From the NCBI RefSeq assembly GCF_028858725.1, contig NC_084766.1:21058501-21122500 (forward strand): 64,000 nt of DNA, given 5' to 3'. Below, piece after piece: positions 13,801-28,800 of this stretch. Positions within the stretch are counted from its first letter, which is position 1, and the number at the start of each line of letters is the position of its first letter. The DNA comes from Colius striatus (Eukaryota > Chordata > Aves > Coliiformes > Coliidae). The position numbers were made by a program, and so were the translations under genes. The notes beneath the pieces were generated by a model. The model was not told the origin of the DNA and made no database searches. It saw only the letters and a program-made list of their open reading frames with translations.

Positions 13801-16800
13801 TATATAAAAGGGTTAATGAGAGAATTTGCATAACCCAACCATAGAAATGTTCTCTCAACCCACAGTGGGATACAGCTGCATGCTGTACCACAGATGAAGG
13901 GCCGAGCAGTTGAGAGGAGGAAGAAGGGCAGCCAGCAGACAGTGAAAGCCCCAACAATAATCCCAAGCGTAGTGGCAGCTTTCTGTTCTCTTTTAAAGAT
14001 AGAAATATTTCTCTTGTCATGCTTTAGGAGTCGTGAAAAATTCGTACATTCTTCAGATTCCTTGTGCAGTTTTACAGCTCCATTCATAGAAATCCCTTCC
14101 ATTTCTTCCATCCGGGGAAAGCCAGCAAACTTGTGTTTAGCAGCACTCTTCTTCGCAGCTTTGTAAATCTGATAGTACATGAAAAGCATCACTGACATTG
14201 GAATATAAAATGCAACTGCTGTGGAGTAAATAGTGTAGCCAAAGTCTTGACTGATCAAACAAACTTTTTCATCATTCACATTTTGGGCCCAGCCGAAGAG
14301 TGGGGGTATACTGATAGAGGCAGATAAGAGCCATACACACAGGATCATTTTGGCCATACACTTCCCATTCTGCCTTACAGGGTACGTAAGGGGCCTCGTT
14401 ATTCCCAGGTACCTAGAATGATAATATAGAGTTACTATATGGTGCAGTTGTTAACTGATAAAAAGTTAGTTCGCACAATCCACCCTATAATAAAACACCT
14501 TTGGCTAAGGTTTCTAGTTCACATTTTTCAGTATGTGTTACAAACTTGTGAATTCACGTGTCTTTCCTGTTAAAATTTACAGTGCTGATATTCCCCTATA
14601 AAAGGCCTTTTATTCTAGAAGAAAATTTCCCATTGGCCATAACACTGTGATTTTAATAAGTTTGTACAACCTTCATGCAGACAACTAATTTTTTGGCTTT
14701 TAAAAAATTCTGAAACCTAAATTTTATTGGGCTAACTTGTGAAATCTTGGAGTATAGATGAATGGTCAGTCCACAAAGCCTCTCACTTTTTGTACCGAGT
14801 ACATGGTTAAGTTAAAGCAAGCATGCATTAATCTTCATTATTCTTACACAATTAAGAGTTATGAAGATCCCTGCCACTTGAATTGAGATGATTGGTTGTC
14901 TTTCTTACCTTTACATTTCAGATGGGAATAACAAACTGCAAACTTATGGCAAGAGTTGATTATTTCAATACTACAATAATTCTTTTCATCATCATTTAAT
15001 TAGGAAGAAATTATATTTATTCAATATTCAAACTTTTACTCAGCAAAGTAACAGCCTGTCACAGTGTCAGATCAAGAGCAGCTGGGGGAAAAAACAGTTT
15101 TACCAGAAGCTAAGTTTAGGATGGTAAATTGTAAACAGGCAAGAAAAATCTCTTTAATGTGTCGAGTTTTCATAGAAAAATAATTAAGTCTGTTGACAAC
15201 TTCTACATTTCCTAAGCTATAAACTTAGTTTAAATTTAAGCCTAGTTAGTTTAAACTATGTATTATAGCTTAAACTATGTATTTTTTTCTAAATAAAAAA
15301 CAATCACTACAGTAATATCCTAAGTTGGTGTTTGTTTACTCTCAACTACAGAAAATGTCTTTATGTCTCTAGGTATAGGAAGTTTCTCTTAGATGGAACC
15401 AGATTCCTTTTTTTCTTTTTTACACCTGACATTTCTAATTATAATTTTGGTTTCTGCTCAACTGGAACTTACCTAGGAGTTACCAGTAACGTCTCCAATT
15501 GTTCTTTTTTTCCACCCCCACCAAAGAATGAATGTTGAGAAAAATCAGTGTGGTTCACTTTGTTACTTGTAAAAGAAGTGGTTTCTGAACAGTTTGTTTT
15601 CAAGAGGTATAAGTGTTTAGTTACACATTGAAGGTTTGGGAGGGTAACCAACACGAAACATAGTAAGGCGATGAAAAATATTTTAGGGGGAGCATTTTTT
15701 CTCTCTCTGTTCACCTAGCAAATCAATTATGAGTATTTGTCTGGCTCTGCAGAATGCTGCATTGTTGATTTTACTGCAATGCAGTAAATTATGGCCAGTG
15801 CTGCTGCTTTACACAAGCACTCAGGTATGCTACAGTTCTGGAAGTAAAAAGAAGCATGTTTTCCTAATCTGTTCTGATGAGTAACAACAATCCCTTTTAA
15901 CAATGTCATTGATTTTATATTACTGCTATGTAAATGTTACACAAAGGACTGAACTGGTTTATGGTGTCCCATTTTGAACAGCTTGCACAAGTAAATGACA
16001 AAAGGTCAGTATTTTGTCAATTAAGTTGTGCCTGGTAGGGCTGTGAGCTGAGAACAGTTATTGAAATTGTCTGGGATTGCAATAGTGCAATACATGAACC
16101 ATGCTATTAAAAAAATGCTGTTTCTTTTGGCCCTTATTAGAATATAGGCACTGGATCAGCTCTGCTGGCTGTGAGCATAATGTGGAGTCCACAGAGATTT
16201 CTGGTTTACAGCGTCATAGACAAAACCGTTACACTGCTAAGGAGCTTAGAGTTTTCCAAGGCATTCCAAGATGTAGAATAGCAGGATTAATGCAGTAATG
16301 TTTTAGAATTTAACTAGCTAAGGGATACATTTGTATTGATTGAAGAAATGCAACTGCAGCCCTTCTGGGGTGAGAATGGCACACTCATAAATTTATCTGA
16401 AAGTGGCACAATTGAGCTACAAAACAGGTAAATATATCTTTCATGCAGAAAGATTATTTGTCACTTATAATGTGTTGTTTTAAAAAAAAAATCTCTCAAA
16501 GCTTTAAAAAGTTGGTTCAACATCCTGAATAATGTGTTTTTCTAGCTATTACCCAATTGGTCATTAAAAATAACATGCATAAGAGGTGAGCTTTATTATA
16601 TAGCTAAGAAACTTTAACTGGATTTCTGTAAAAATGGGATCTGTGGGCTGCATGCTCTGAATGCCTACTGAAGCATTCTCATGCATCAGAATATAACAAA
16701 AAGAATTCATGAAAGCAGAAGTATACTAAAAAGAATTAAAATTCATTAGTTTTGCCCTGGCACCACTTTTTTTGAAGTTATCTGAGCTTCAAGAACGCTA

Positions 16801-19800
16801 TTTGAAATTAAAATACATTAATTATCATAAAAATACACCAGCATCCTTTCTGCCTTATCCATTTTGCTAAATGTAGTATGATAGGGAAAAGAAGTCAGCA
16901 GGCATAAATGAAGGAAGGTTATCTTTTAATCTCTATATATGAAATCCATTACCCTTGAAAACTTACTTGCAACTTCAAAATAATGTAAATCACCACTGTT
17001 GTCTAATACACTAGAGAATAGCCAAGACTTAATAGATTCATGAACTTCAGAAGTATTGTGTCAAGTTCATTACAAAAATATGCTTAGTAATGCTTAATAT
17101 TTAATTACTACCTTCCAAAAAAAAATAGACTAATGGTAAATCAGCTGCACATAACACATCATTCAAAAGTATGTAACACCTTGAGACCTTACTTCTGGTA
17201 AAGAATCAAGTAACATTCTCTAAAAAGCCCATTTCCTGTATTTCATCTATCCCCAAAAGAAAGAAGTGTCTCAAACTTACTATTTTGAGATTTCTTTCCT
17301 TTCACATGGCACAGATATTCCTTTTTGATATTGGTGGGGAAGAAATTGTGCCTTAGTTTTCAATTGTAAAAGAAGGGCAATGCTATTTCTTATTCTTCCC
17401 CTGAGTTTCTTGACTATATGGTTCTGCCAGACAGGGCATTTATCCCTATTCCAGCCAGCACAGTGAGAACCATATCTAAGTTACTCCCCAAAAGCACATC
17501 ATTGTTGATGTACAGTTCTTATTTCTTACAAACTGGTCATGGAATTTCTCATTCAACATATCCTGATGCTGTATGCAGAGCATCAAAGTGTAGGATGCTA
17601 CAGCTACCAACTGTCAGGCAATACTATAAGCACAACACATACTCCAGTCATGGTCCTCCTGCCATTTCAAGAAAAAAAGCTGCTGGATGAGTGGTGAAAA
17701 ATGAGGAGGGAGAACGTGGCACTAGTATCTAGTGGATATAACAACACCAAAAAGATGATGGAAACTTTTTTGTACTACATGATTGAAATCTGAAAAACAG
17801 CCTCTTGCTTGAAGAGCTCAAAGTAAGAGCAGAAAAAAAGAAGGCAAATGGTGAGAGACAGAAAATTTCTTTTAAATGAACCCATTCTGGGTTGGTTTCT
17901 TATGATTTCTTCAGTCTCTTCCCTGTTGGAGTTTTCCGTGCTGCAGTTCCTTGCAAGTATGAGGTGCACATTGGGCACCCAGCTCTAAGGAGCAAAAATT
18001 ATCCCTTTCCATCCTCCTTTTGGAGCTCTGTTCAAACACAGGTAGGGGGTAAAGATTCCCCTGCTTCACAGGATGCCATCAACTATCAAGCAGATTTGCC
18101 ATTTGCCACATTTACCCAAAGAAAACCAGCAATGGAAAAGGTAAATCAATAGGTCCTTTCTTTCCTTTTGCTTAATAAAAATCTGCTTCCCTGTGATTTT
18201 TCCCCCATACCTCTAAATTTTTACCATTTAATGACAGGCAATTGTTATAGACAATTTAATGTAAAACCATTATAACTGAACAGAGATCACTGTTCCTGAG
18301 ATCATTCAGTTTGTGGGATTTTTCATTCTGCTTTTTTTATACTGATGCATTAAAACGACCATATAGAATATTTTTTATCCCACTTGGATAAAAAAAAGAC
18401 TCCTTGTCACTTGAACTGTACAAAGGCATTCCTTATTACAGTGTGCTTAATATCTTCAATGTTACAGCAAGCATTAAGGCGTAACGTATATGGAAAGCAG
18501 AACGGTTCATAGCAGATGGCCAGGCATCCATAGGTATTTCTAGCCCATCATTTTCTCTCTCTGTCATTCTTTGTATTCCCTCTTCTCATTTTATGTTTGT
18601 GTTAGCTATTTGCTTGTTCTGACGCTGTCATACTTACTGCTTGTACAGTGAGTATCGAACTGGAAACTGGATTGCCACTGTGTCCCACTAGGTGTTACCA
18701 TATTTAAAATTATGAAAGGTTTGAAGGGGTTTCTTGTATTTATTTAATTCTCTAACCTAGGAAATTGTGAAAAGTAGTTTGCTTTATCTGTACTAGCATG
18801 GAGTGAGTTCACATAGCCACCTACCTATCATCCCCCTAGAAGAATTTTTCAGGAAGATCTTTCTCATTAGCTTTATGTGAATAAAACTCCATTTGCAGCT
18901 GAATCGATTAGTATTTCTATAGATGCAGGAGATATCATTTTTTGCTCCAAGAAGAAAAAAACCAGCAGTGCCAGGCATTGTGGTAGTTCAGGTTAATCAG
19001 GCATAGCCGTTCTTTTATGTGTGTTTGTGTGTGTGTGTGTGATGTGAATTTGATCTTTTTTTTCAGCAGTAAAAAATGTTCATTTCCTTTTCTTTGTGGT
19101 TTTCTTGTTGTTTTTTTTTTTTTTTCCCCTGAGGAAGCTAAACATAGCTGTAATACTTAAACTGTAAAAAATGGTAAATTGTTCATAGATGCATTGGAAA
19201 CTTTGAAATGGGTCTAGTCCTCACACTTTTTGAAATATCCAGAAAGCAAATTGATATTTAACAATTACAACAGCTTCAACAATAGAAAGAAAATAGTAAT
19301 AGGATGGTCCAATTTGGAATCCTGGGTCCAAAATCTTTCTTTATTACCTCTATTATATGGCTGAAAGATAAAGAAAAAAAAATAAAGACTTGCTCCTCAC
19401 TGTGAGCAGTGACAGAGTTATACAAAACCTAACAGCTAAAAGCATCAACATTGTTTTGAAGCCTCCTGTCCAACCCAAGAATAAATTGAATGCACCATGA
19501 CATCAGCATCACTTATGCCACTTTTGAAGCACACATATGCAATTTCTTTTTCTCTGGTCTCCATGTACTTTAGGGTCAGATAGAATTCCTTTCTAATTTG
19601 CATTTGTTTCTCAGAATTCACTGACCTCATCTAACAAACAATTATTCCACAATCAGAATCAGCATCTTCCGTTGTCTGACTTTGCTTTTATGAAGCAGAT
19701 TGGATTACTATGGAATAGAATAGAAATAGCGTACTGGAAATGACATAGAAGTGTGTTATAGCTATTTCATAGAGTCATTTTGATTGGAAAAGACCTTTAA

Positions 19801-22800
19801 GATCATTGAGTCCAACCACTAACCTCACACTGCCAAGCCCATCACTAAAACATATCCTTCAGCACCTCACTTACATGTCTTTTTAATACCTCCCTGGGCA
19901 GACTGTTCCAATGTTTGACAACCCTTTCGGTGAGTAAATTTTTCCTCATCTCCAATCTAAACTTTCCCTGATATTGCTGGAGACTATTTCCTCTTGTCCT
20001 ATCATTCACTACTGGAGAGAAAAGACCAACTCAAGATGATTAAATCCAATATTTCTTTAATGGCTATGTAAAACTAACTAATCAAAACGACTCTCTTTAC
20101 AAAGATATTGCATTTACACTAAACAAGAGATCTTCTGTCCCATACATCTGCTTTTAAATAGAATAAAGTAGATAAACTGATTAGGGAAACACTATTGTTA
20201 TCACATAATTGAGATAGAAGAAAAGAGAGAGGAGCTTAAAAATACTTCAGTGCTGACATGTGCATTACAATGCATGTCTGTCATTACAGTATGAAAACTA
20301 ACCTTGTTAATTATTGTATGCCAGTATTGACACCTGCTTTACTTCAATAGACCGGCCCCATAATCACATCATTCTAACTGCCAGTTTATTGTCAGAGGAG
20401 GATACTTCAGAGGCAGTAAAATACTTCTGTCCTTCCTAGAAGTCAGCAAAGTTGCTGATTTCATTGCATATATGATAGCTTTCAGAATATATGATCACTT
20501 ATAAACCTGAACATTAAATATTATGCAACGTTAGAGTGAGACGGTAAAACAAATAGAATAAAACCACTAGTCAGTGGAGAAAAAAGGTCTCTGTTCCACT
20601 GCTCTGTGCTTCATCTAGTTAAATGTTGTATCTTTTCTATGTAGTAAATTAATACACAGTTTATAAAAAGGTCTTTGCACAGTGGACAGCTTCCACATCG
20701 TAACTGCATTTACTGGAAATTACTAAAGCTCTATTTCATCCTTCTAAGATGATGGTGAATGCAGTAATGTGAGAGACCTTAAATGCATGTTTTGGTATCT
20801 ATTTTTTAGACACTTATGCTTCACGTTTCATACAATTTCAATGTCATTATTATTATTGAAATAGTGATACTTTACTTTTGATACATGGAAGAATGAGAAT
20901 TAAATATTTGGTTTGCTTTCAGCAAGATTAACATTTTCCATTTTTCCTCTTCTTCCTCTCAATTAAATGTATTTAATTACATTTTCTTTACAAGAGGAAG
21001 ACATTATTACCCACTGCTAGAATGGGTATATATTGGATAAAGTATCATACTTTTATTGTACATAGTAAATGTTCTGACTTGCTTTTTCTTTTTCTCAAAA
21101 ATCATTGTAGGGTTTTAATTTTGATGGAACTCAAAAAGTGTAGGCTTTCCTGGCAGTGGAGGAGGATTAAATCAATCAAAATTAAATATCTGTTCATTTT
21201 AAAGGAATGTAATTAGCATAGTAGAAGATTATGTTCTCCTCGCTTACTTGTCTTCCAGTTTCTCTGTACTTTCATGGATGTTATTTCTCTCATATTGCAG
21301 AACTTTACTATTTCATTTTTGTTCTTATTTATTTAAGCTCATTTATCATTCCTTCATTTCATTCATTCCATTTTTACTTCCTTTTCTTTTTCCCTGCCTT
21401 ATTTCTATTCCTCTCCTAACTCTATTTTTCCCCCTTCATTTTTGCCTGGTGATTTAAGGCATCCATCTTAGACAGTATTCTGCTCTCATTCTAAGAAACA
21501 TATAACTGTATTGCCAGAAAGAAATGTGCAGTGTCTTTCCATTCAGCTTCTATTATCTTAGTTGTAATTTCTGAAACCATATTCCTCTTTCATTTCAGAC
21601 TTTGGCAATTTTTTTTCTTACCTGTCCTCACCCTTTGCCTTTCATTTTCCCTGTGCAAGACTGACCAATATTTGTAACCAGTCCCCACCTTGTTTTTAGC
21701 TTCCTGATGAAGCAGTTTGGTGGCCTTTGTTCTTCCATTGCAAATAATACGCTGTTTGGGAGAAAAGATGACAGCATATAGTCACTGATATTTATCTTGC
21801 AGCACTGCCTGAACGTTGGATCATAAGTATTTCCTAGACAACAACTTAGCAGCTATCCAAGTAACTATTTTATACTATAATCACTTCTATTAACTGTCTT
21901 TGAAGAAAACAGCACATACATATTTTCCTGGTTTTCTATCTTTGCCAATGACATAAAGGTAGGAGGCACAGGAAGGGAAATGGATTTCAGCTCACTCCAT
22001 CCTTCGCCAGCCTCCTAGAATCTCTATGCGCTTGAAAACTGAAAAGGCTTCGGCAATAAAATATTTGGAATTAAGTTGCAAGCTATAATGGAAGACTTCC
22101 TATTTTTAAATATTTTTCAAAATGTCTGAACTCCAACTTTGTAGGTTTCATCACCTCTGGTGTTCTGTATATAACTGTGTTTTGCTTACTGAGTGCAATA
22201 GGATTGATCATAGACAGAACTCAAAAGTACTTCTCACCCCACTTCCTGATAGATAATCTTTAAAAGTTCAAAAGCTCTCTAAATCTGGGCAAATGCTATA
22301 TAGGAAGAATGCATTTTTCTTTACACAGTTCACCAATGTGCAAGGTTGAGGGAAAAGAAAAAATAATGCTATGATTTTCTAAAAGAAAATGTAGGACTGT
22401 GTCAGGGGACACAGTACTCGTTTCTGCCCTTTTACCCCTCCATGGATTGCAGGTTCCCTTTATTTAACAACAATCTAATCTTTTTGTGGAAGAAGTGAGA
22501 AAACTCTTGCTACACTTTTCTTTCTTTTCTTTCTTTTCAAAAGTAGAAAAAAAAAGTATTAATCAAAACATAGGAGAAAGTACAATTCACAACACATATT
22601 ACTAACATTTCAGGAATATTCCCTAGAGAAGGGCTTCTGGGGCTTTTTAAGCAATTTCTAACTTCACTGGAAAATTCTTCATGTAATTTTCATTCATCGT
22701 ATCACACACACAAACTGCTTTACCAGCACAAAAGGTCAAGCCCTTGTACATTGTTACAGCTTCATACCCTATGGTGTAACTTACACTAGCTATTCAGTCA

Positions 22801-25800
22801 TTTTATTAGTCAATGAGGAAAAAGGAAGATCAAAACATCTTCAAAAGTGGCTGACTGTTGCTATATTGGATAATGTAAATTACTTCAAAAAACATTACTT
22901 TGTTTAAAATTCACACATTTCCATTTATTGCACACTGAGAGCCTCTTTATTATTACAAAACATTTTAGACTCACAGAAATATATACAGTGCATCTGCTTG
23001 ATGTAAACTGTTGTTCCTGAGTATCCAAATATATGTTAATTGATGTCTATCTTACATTACTACTTTTTCACCTTTATATGTATGATGAAGTATCTCATTT
23101 TATTAAGTTATTACAAGACGCCTGGCCCTTTTTTAGGAGGCAAATAAGACATTTTAGCCTTCTGCTACTATCTGAGAAGACTAAGATAGGAAGAGTTTTG
23201 TTCTCGAAAAGAATTAAAGACAAGTCTCATTTCTGTCTGGTCATGTTGCAATTTTCATTTGAGACTGAGTATGCAGTAAAAACACTCAAGTCAGAAGAAA
23301 GCTAGGAAAGATGGTTCATCTCATATGGTCTTTTGTATAGTGGAAGAGAACTGGTTAAATCTGAACAGGGAAAATGAATCTGTGGATGAAAAGTAAATGC
23401 TTTGCCATGACTGGAGGGAGGCAGCAATGGCAGTGAGCTTCAGAAGCAGCAGAAGAGACCTTGAGCGTGAATGTATGAGGTTTAAAAGCTACTAAGGAGT
23501 GATGACATTTGCTTTGAAATATTGCTTAATGGTGTTATGTGGGACTCAGAGAAAAAGAGAGATCTAAAAGGAGTTACTTATGTTTGCCCTATCAGTCTTG
23601 AGAATCTGAAAGAGCAAGTGAATGGATTGGATGAAGACTGGACCACTGGTTGCTGGCAATGCACTGGTAGAGAAATGACATATCTCTATGTATGGAGAAG
23701 CACTCCATACAGTTGATATTTGCTGCTGAGAAAAAGTTCATTTGCTGCTTTTCCTTTCCTGTGGGGGAGAGTTTAAGCAAAGATGTAGTTTCTTGAAGCA
23801 GCAGCTGAGATTAAATCCCTATTCTGTTAAACAGGGGCAACTCCTGAGTGAAAGGAAAAAGCAGAATGGAAAAGAATACGTTTTGCAGACTAGGAACTGG
23901 AAACAAACCCATTTTCCTCTTTTGGGTTCCCCCCTCTTACCCCATTCATCCTTCATGCCAGAGATACTGTCAAATCCAATTAAGTTTTCGGAGTTTTGTC
24001 AGAGTTTGCAGTATTTCTAACACATTATTCCCTGCCTCCCCTCTGAACCCACTTATTGCCTTCATAAAGGGTTTTAGCTCTTAAACTCACAAGTAACAAA
24101 CAAACTAAAGACAAAGCAAACTCTAGGAGGATCTTTAGAGAGAGTACTGAAGTGCCTGCAGACATAGGCACAAGCATGGTGCCTATGTGAGTGAGTCTGA
24201 GGCAGCCTGGAATGTGGTGGAGACTCAGATTTGGGGATGGGACACCAGAGCTTTAGACGGTTCTCAGGAGAACAAAGTTGCCAAAACAGTACAGGAATGT
24301 CCAGATCAGCAATGTAAAAACACCAAACTCCCAAGCCTGCACCTAGCTGTGCAGTCTGGCTGTTCCCTGGGATCACACTGCCATAAGACATGGGCCTCAT
24401 CTGCCCCTTGTTTTTTTCAGGAGAAAGCCTAAACACACAGGTAGCTGCAGAGAGCTCTGTTCTGGATGATCAAGGAACCAGAATGTCAGGGTTTTCCCTG
24501 AGCATACCAGGCTATCATTTTAAATGCCTCCTACATGGTCTGCCCAGAACTGCAAAATAAGTCTATCAACTCTGATTACTAGGTCATTACAAGCCAAGGA
24601 TGGTGCTCTAGTTGCATAATCATTTTTTTGTGTGTGTCATTTGAGATAAGCTAACAGATACCCTCAAGTAAAATGGGAGGGAACTTGACTTCAGAGCTTT
24701 TTTTTTTTAAAGAAAACACTCATCATACTCCTATGAGGTAAAAATGGCTAAGGTGATTTTCTCCAACTTCACTACCTGAGTCATGCTTGGGTTGACACTA
24801 AACATCAGCTTAAAAGGAATTATTTTGAAAGTTATAATGGTGTTTCAAAATGAAAGCCTCCTACAACTTTAAATGGAAAATCATGACTGATGTCTTTAGT
24901 ACAATTAAATGAAGCATTTCAAAAAGTTCCACAGTATAAGTGATGAATGAAATGAAAAATCACATTGAATTGATAATACCACTATATTAAACACGGTATC
25001 TTCAGGGAATAGCTATTTCAATGTGCTGATATTTATGTCCCCTCTCTTCCTTCCTTGAATACAAACAATTTAAACATCTCCAGACAAAGCACACAAGGAA
25101 CAACCCCCTCTAGAGTACTTCTTCCCTCCTCCTCCTTCTTTCTCTTCCTCTCTCTGAAGAGACAGGAAAAATACTGGAAGGACCGGGTCCAAATTCTCCC
25201 CTTTGCTTTTCCATGACAGTAATTTTGCAAGAGCCCTAAGGAAAACAGTCATTATGAGTGAATCTCAACAGAGAGCTAATCTACCTGAACATTTTTAGCT
25301 TTGTCCATAGTTGTATTGGCCTGAAAGTAGATCTGAATTTGTCAAAAATAAGACAAAGTTTTCACTACATTCCAGTGGACTGTGTACATAAAAATGGAAA
25401 CTGTTCACCTCAAGTTTCGTTCTCTTGCCCAAGCTAAGAAAACAACAGTATATAAATAAACTGTGTTAGATACACAGGAAAACCGAAATCTAAAGTGGGT
25501 TTAACTAGAGGTCTACTTCTAAAGCTTTGGATGTGCAAAGCATATTTATACAATATATAGAGTCCATACAGAGTCTGGGTTTCTCTAGAATATTACCTGT
25601 TAAAACATCAGTCAGAGGTACCAATTGTTCCTAGAATCTGGGCACCGTGGGTTTTAATTTCGCTTCTTTCCTGAAAAATACTTTTAACACATTGTCCCTG
25701 TAGTTCAGCAAAAAATCCACTTTTCAATAATGTAATCCTTTCACAAGGGAATTCTCAATACAAATAGGTCTGGAAGCAAGAAGAAAACCGACTAACAGAA

Positions 25801-28800
25801 AAAAAAGTGAGAAATGGTAACTTTGGGATTGTAACTGATATATTGATGCAGACAAACATCTAAGAAATTTTGTTTCAGAAAATATTCCGAGATGAAAAAA
25901 AAGTGTCTCCTCAAACACCAATATATTGTGACTTAGATCAATGACACTTTACTTGAGAATATCAGCAAACAAAGCAAAGAATTTTTGTGGGGCTAAGTCA
26001 ATTTAAAAAAACCCCAACAAACTAACAAGCAAACTACTCAAAACAGGAAGAAGGGAGTTTGTGATAAATTTCCAGAGTACGAGCAACTAAGTCCAACTAT
26101 AATCAAAGCACTAGGAGAATAAGCTGCCTCTGCTCAAAGTCACACACTGACAGGCATCTAGCAGCGCTGTGTGAAGAATGAAAAAAGTCATGCTGTGTTT
26201 CAGGAAAGTTTAAAATTGGCCTTCATTCTGAATTTTATGAAGGAAAAATTCAGAGGGTTTTTTTAATCATAAATTGACTGCTTCTAAACACAATGGTTCA
26301 CTGAAAGCTGCTCTTCACAAAAGCAAATAAATGGAACCAGCTTGTTATGAAATAACAGAAGAGGATACCACAAGAAAATAACTTGTTCATGTGTTACTTA
26401 AGAAAAAAATTCTAGCAAAATCATCTCAATTTCATAAAATATGTTGGTAATATATTGTCCCATTCTGATACTCTACAATACCATTTTTAAAGATGCAGAC
26501 TCTTGAGTCGCTTGACCTCTACACTAGTAAAAGCATGTCTCACTTCCTAATATTAATAGGTCCTAGAAAGAAATCATAAGATTTCTTTCATAAGGTTTTG
26601 GAAGGGGAGGCAGTGGGTTGGAGAGAGCACAGCATGGGGGGAAGGCATGAAGGAAGGAAGGCAGGAAGTAAGATCAAATTGTGTCTCTGCAATTTATGAA
26701 CCTGATAGAAACCTGTTATTCACTGTCCTTACCAGGAGAACCTTCTGGAACAAGGACTTAATAGAAAATAATGGGATGATTCCTTCCCTATAACTTACAC
26801 AGACAGCAATATATCTGTCATTTCTTGATATTTTAACAGTATAATATCTGCTCAGTAGGTAGTACAGAATGAGGTTATCATGTCTCATCATCTTTCATGT
26901 AAATGAATCTGAGGTCTAATGTAGCTACCGCATCTCTCAACCATATGTTATTTATTTCCTTAGAACACATTTTAACTAACATATTTATTTACAGCATGCT
27001 TATACACCAGATCCCAAGTTCTTCCTTCACATCTAATCCTCCTGCCTGCTGTCATTTTCCTCAGAAAATGTCTCATTCAGTGATATTTTGGAATTTCAAT
27101 AAATAAATTGGTCAGATTAAGCTCCCTTCTATAAACTGGAAATAGAAAATTTGTAGGAACTTAATATCACTTTACAAATATTTGTTCCCCTTGTGATCAC
27201 TCAGAATCCTCAAATACATAGCTCCAGGTGCCCTTTAACTGAAGAAGTTTGAAGGGGAGAAGCATCTAGTGATGAAAAATAACAGCAGAAAAATCAAAAT
27301 TGCAGTGGGTGAAATTCTATGTTCTGCCCTTCACAACTGTAGTATTTAACAGCTTATTTGTCATAATAGTTATTAATTTCTACCAGAAGGTTTGAGAATG
27401 AAGAAAGGAATGACCAAAAGGATACTAGGTTTTTTTCTAGCTAACCAGTACTGCACTCTAATGAACTTGGAACCTCCTGGCTCTTGCTCAGATCTACCAG
27501 GCTGTAGTTTCACATAGCTGGCTTTTTCTAGTTTGCTGCTTCAGTAAACTTTAATCTAAATCCAGAAGTCCATACACCCATTTCAGATATCAGCAGGTCT
27601 ACTTTTGCAAGGGCAGCTCCAATTAAGCTTAGAGATCACTAGACAGCCAGGATAACATATCCTCTTTGTCTTGTTGAATACGGGCCTGCCCACAGCAAGT
27701 TTCCATTATCCTATACTCTTTTCCTTCAGTAACATATTTCATAATTTTCCTCCCTTTTAAAATCATGTAAAAATTAAATCTACAACACTAATTACTTTTT
27801 AAATATAGAAGAAATTTCAACACATAGCTACCACCAACTTCACAAGTATGAAAACATATTACATCCAATCTACAGAATAAACCTTTTGGTTTTCTGTGAA
27901 GAAAAGAGTTTCTGGCCCTCTTCTCTTGGGCTTTCTGTACAGAATGACAAAATTTGAGACCAAATTCAATGACTAGTTATCCACAAATGATCATTTTTCT
28001 AGCTCAGTTTGTATGTGTGTTGTCACAATTCTTTTACAAAGCCTTTTCATGTTCCTCAAGATTTAGAGTTACACTTTAAGCTAAAACAGAAGTAGATACA
28101 GATGATGATAGACCATATTCTCCTGTGAAATCTTTAAAGATAGAAGGATCTGGAGATTGTCAAGGATCCCAGACCTCTCTTCTCTGTTCATTTTAAAGAT
28201 GTTATCACACAAAGGCAGTGAAATAAGTGGAATCAGCAGAAGGAAGCCCTTCTTCTTATCTCTCAGTGAATATGTCTTTGCTTTTCTAGCTGCAATCTGG
28301 TAACTCTAAAGTTCTTCTGAGATGTGGTGGCATCAACTTGGTGTGGATAAATACTAAAGTACTTAAGGTTTATTGCTCTGCCTACAGCGGCCAATAATAT
28401 TAGTTCTCATTGCCAGGCTGACAATTTCAAATATGGATTTGAATTTATGAGCAGAACTTTGGCATAATTTTGGGATAAATCACAACAGATAGCCAGTGGA
28501 CATCCCAGGGAGCTCATTGCAAACTGCAGGTGTCTGGAATATTTTATAAGATGCTCCCTTCATTTCAACACTTTGGCAGCAGCGCAGAAGCTTCATATTA
28601 GGTAACAAGCTTTGGAAGTGTTAAGCTCCTTCTTGTGTTGTTTAATTCACAGGCAAATAGTCTGCTACACTATTTCAATTTCAGTTATTTTTGAAAAAAA
28701 AAATAGATTGTGTTCTGCCAACAACCAAATTCATTTAGCAAAAAATAGCTTCTTAATACAGGACAATGCACTCTTGAGAGACTACAATTGGTATCATTGC

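Noticed and set aside
13894-14166. 90-codon plus-strand open frame
   Set aside because: Antisense of HTR7 exon 2.
15225-15285. Repeated taaactatgtatt with flanking agctata/tatagct
   Set aside because: Short, AT-rich and imperfect; likely slippage with no structural consistency.
24074-24436. 120-codon minus-strand frame in HTR7 intron 1
   Set aside because: Cys/His/Pro-rich without a family pattern; overlapping frames on the other strand are similarly long, which indicates chance.
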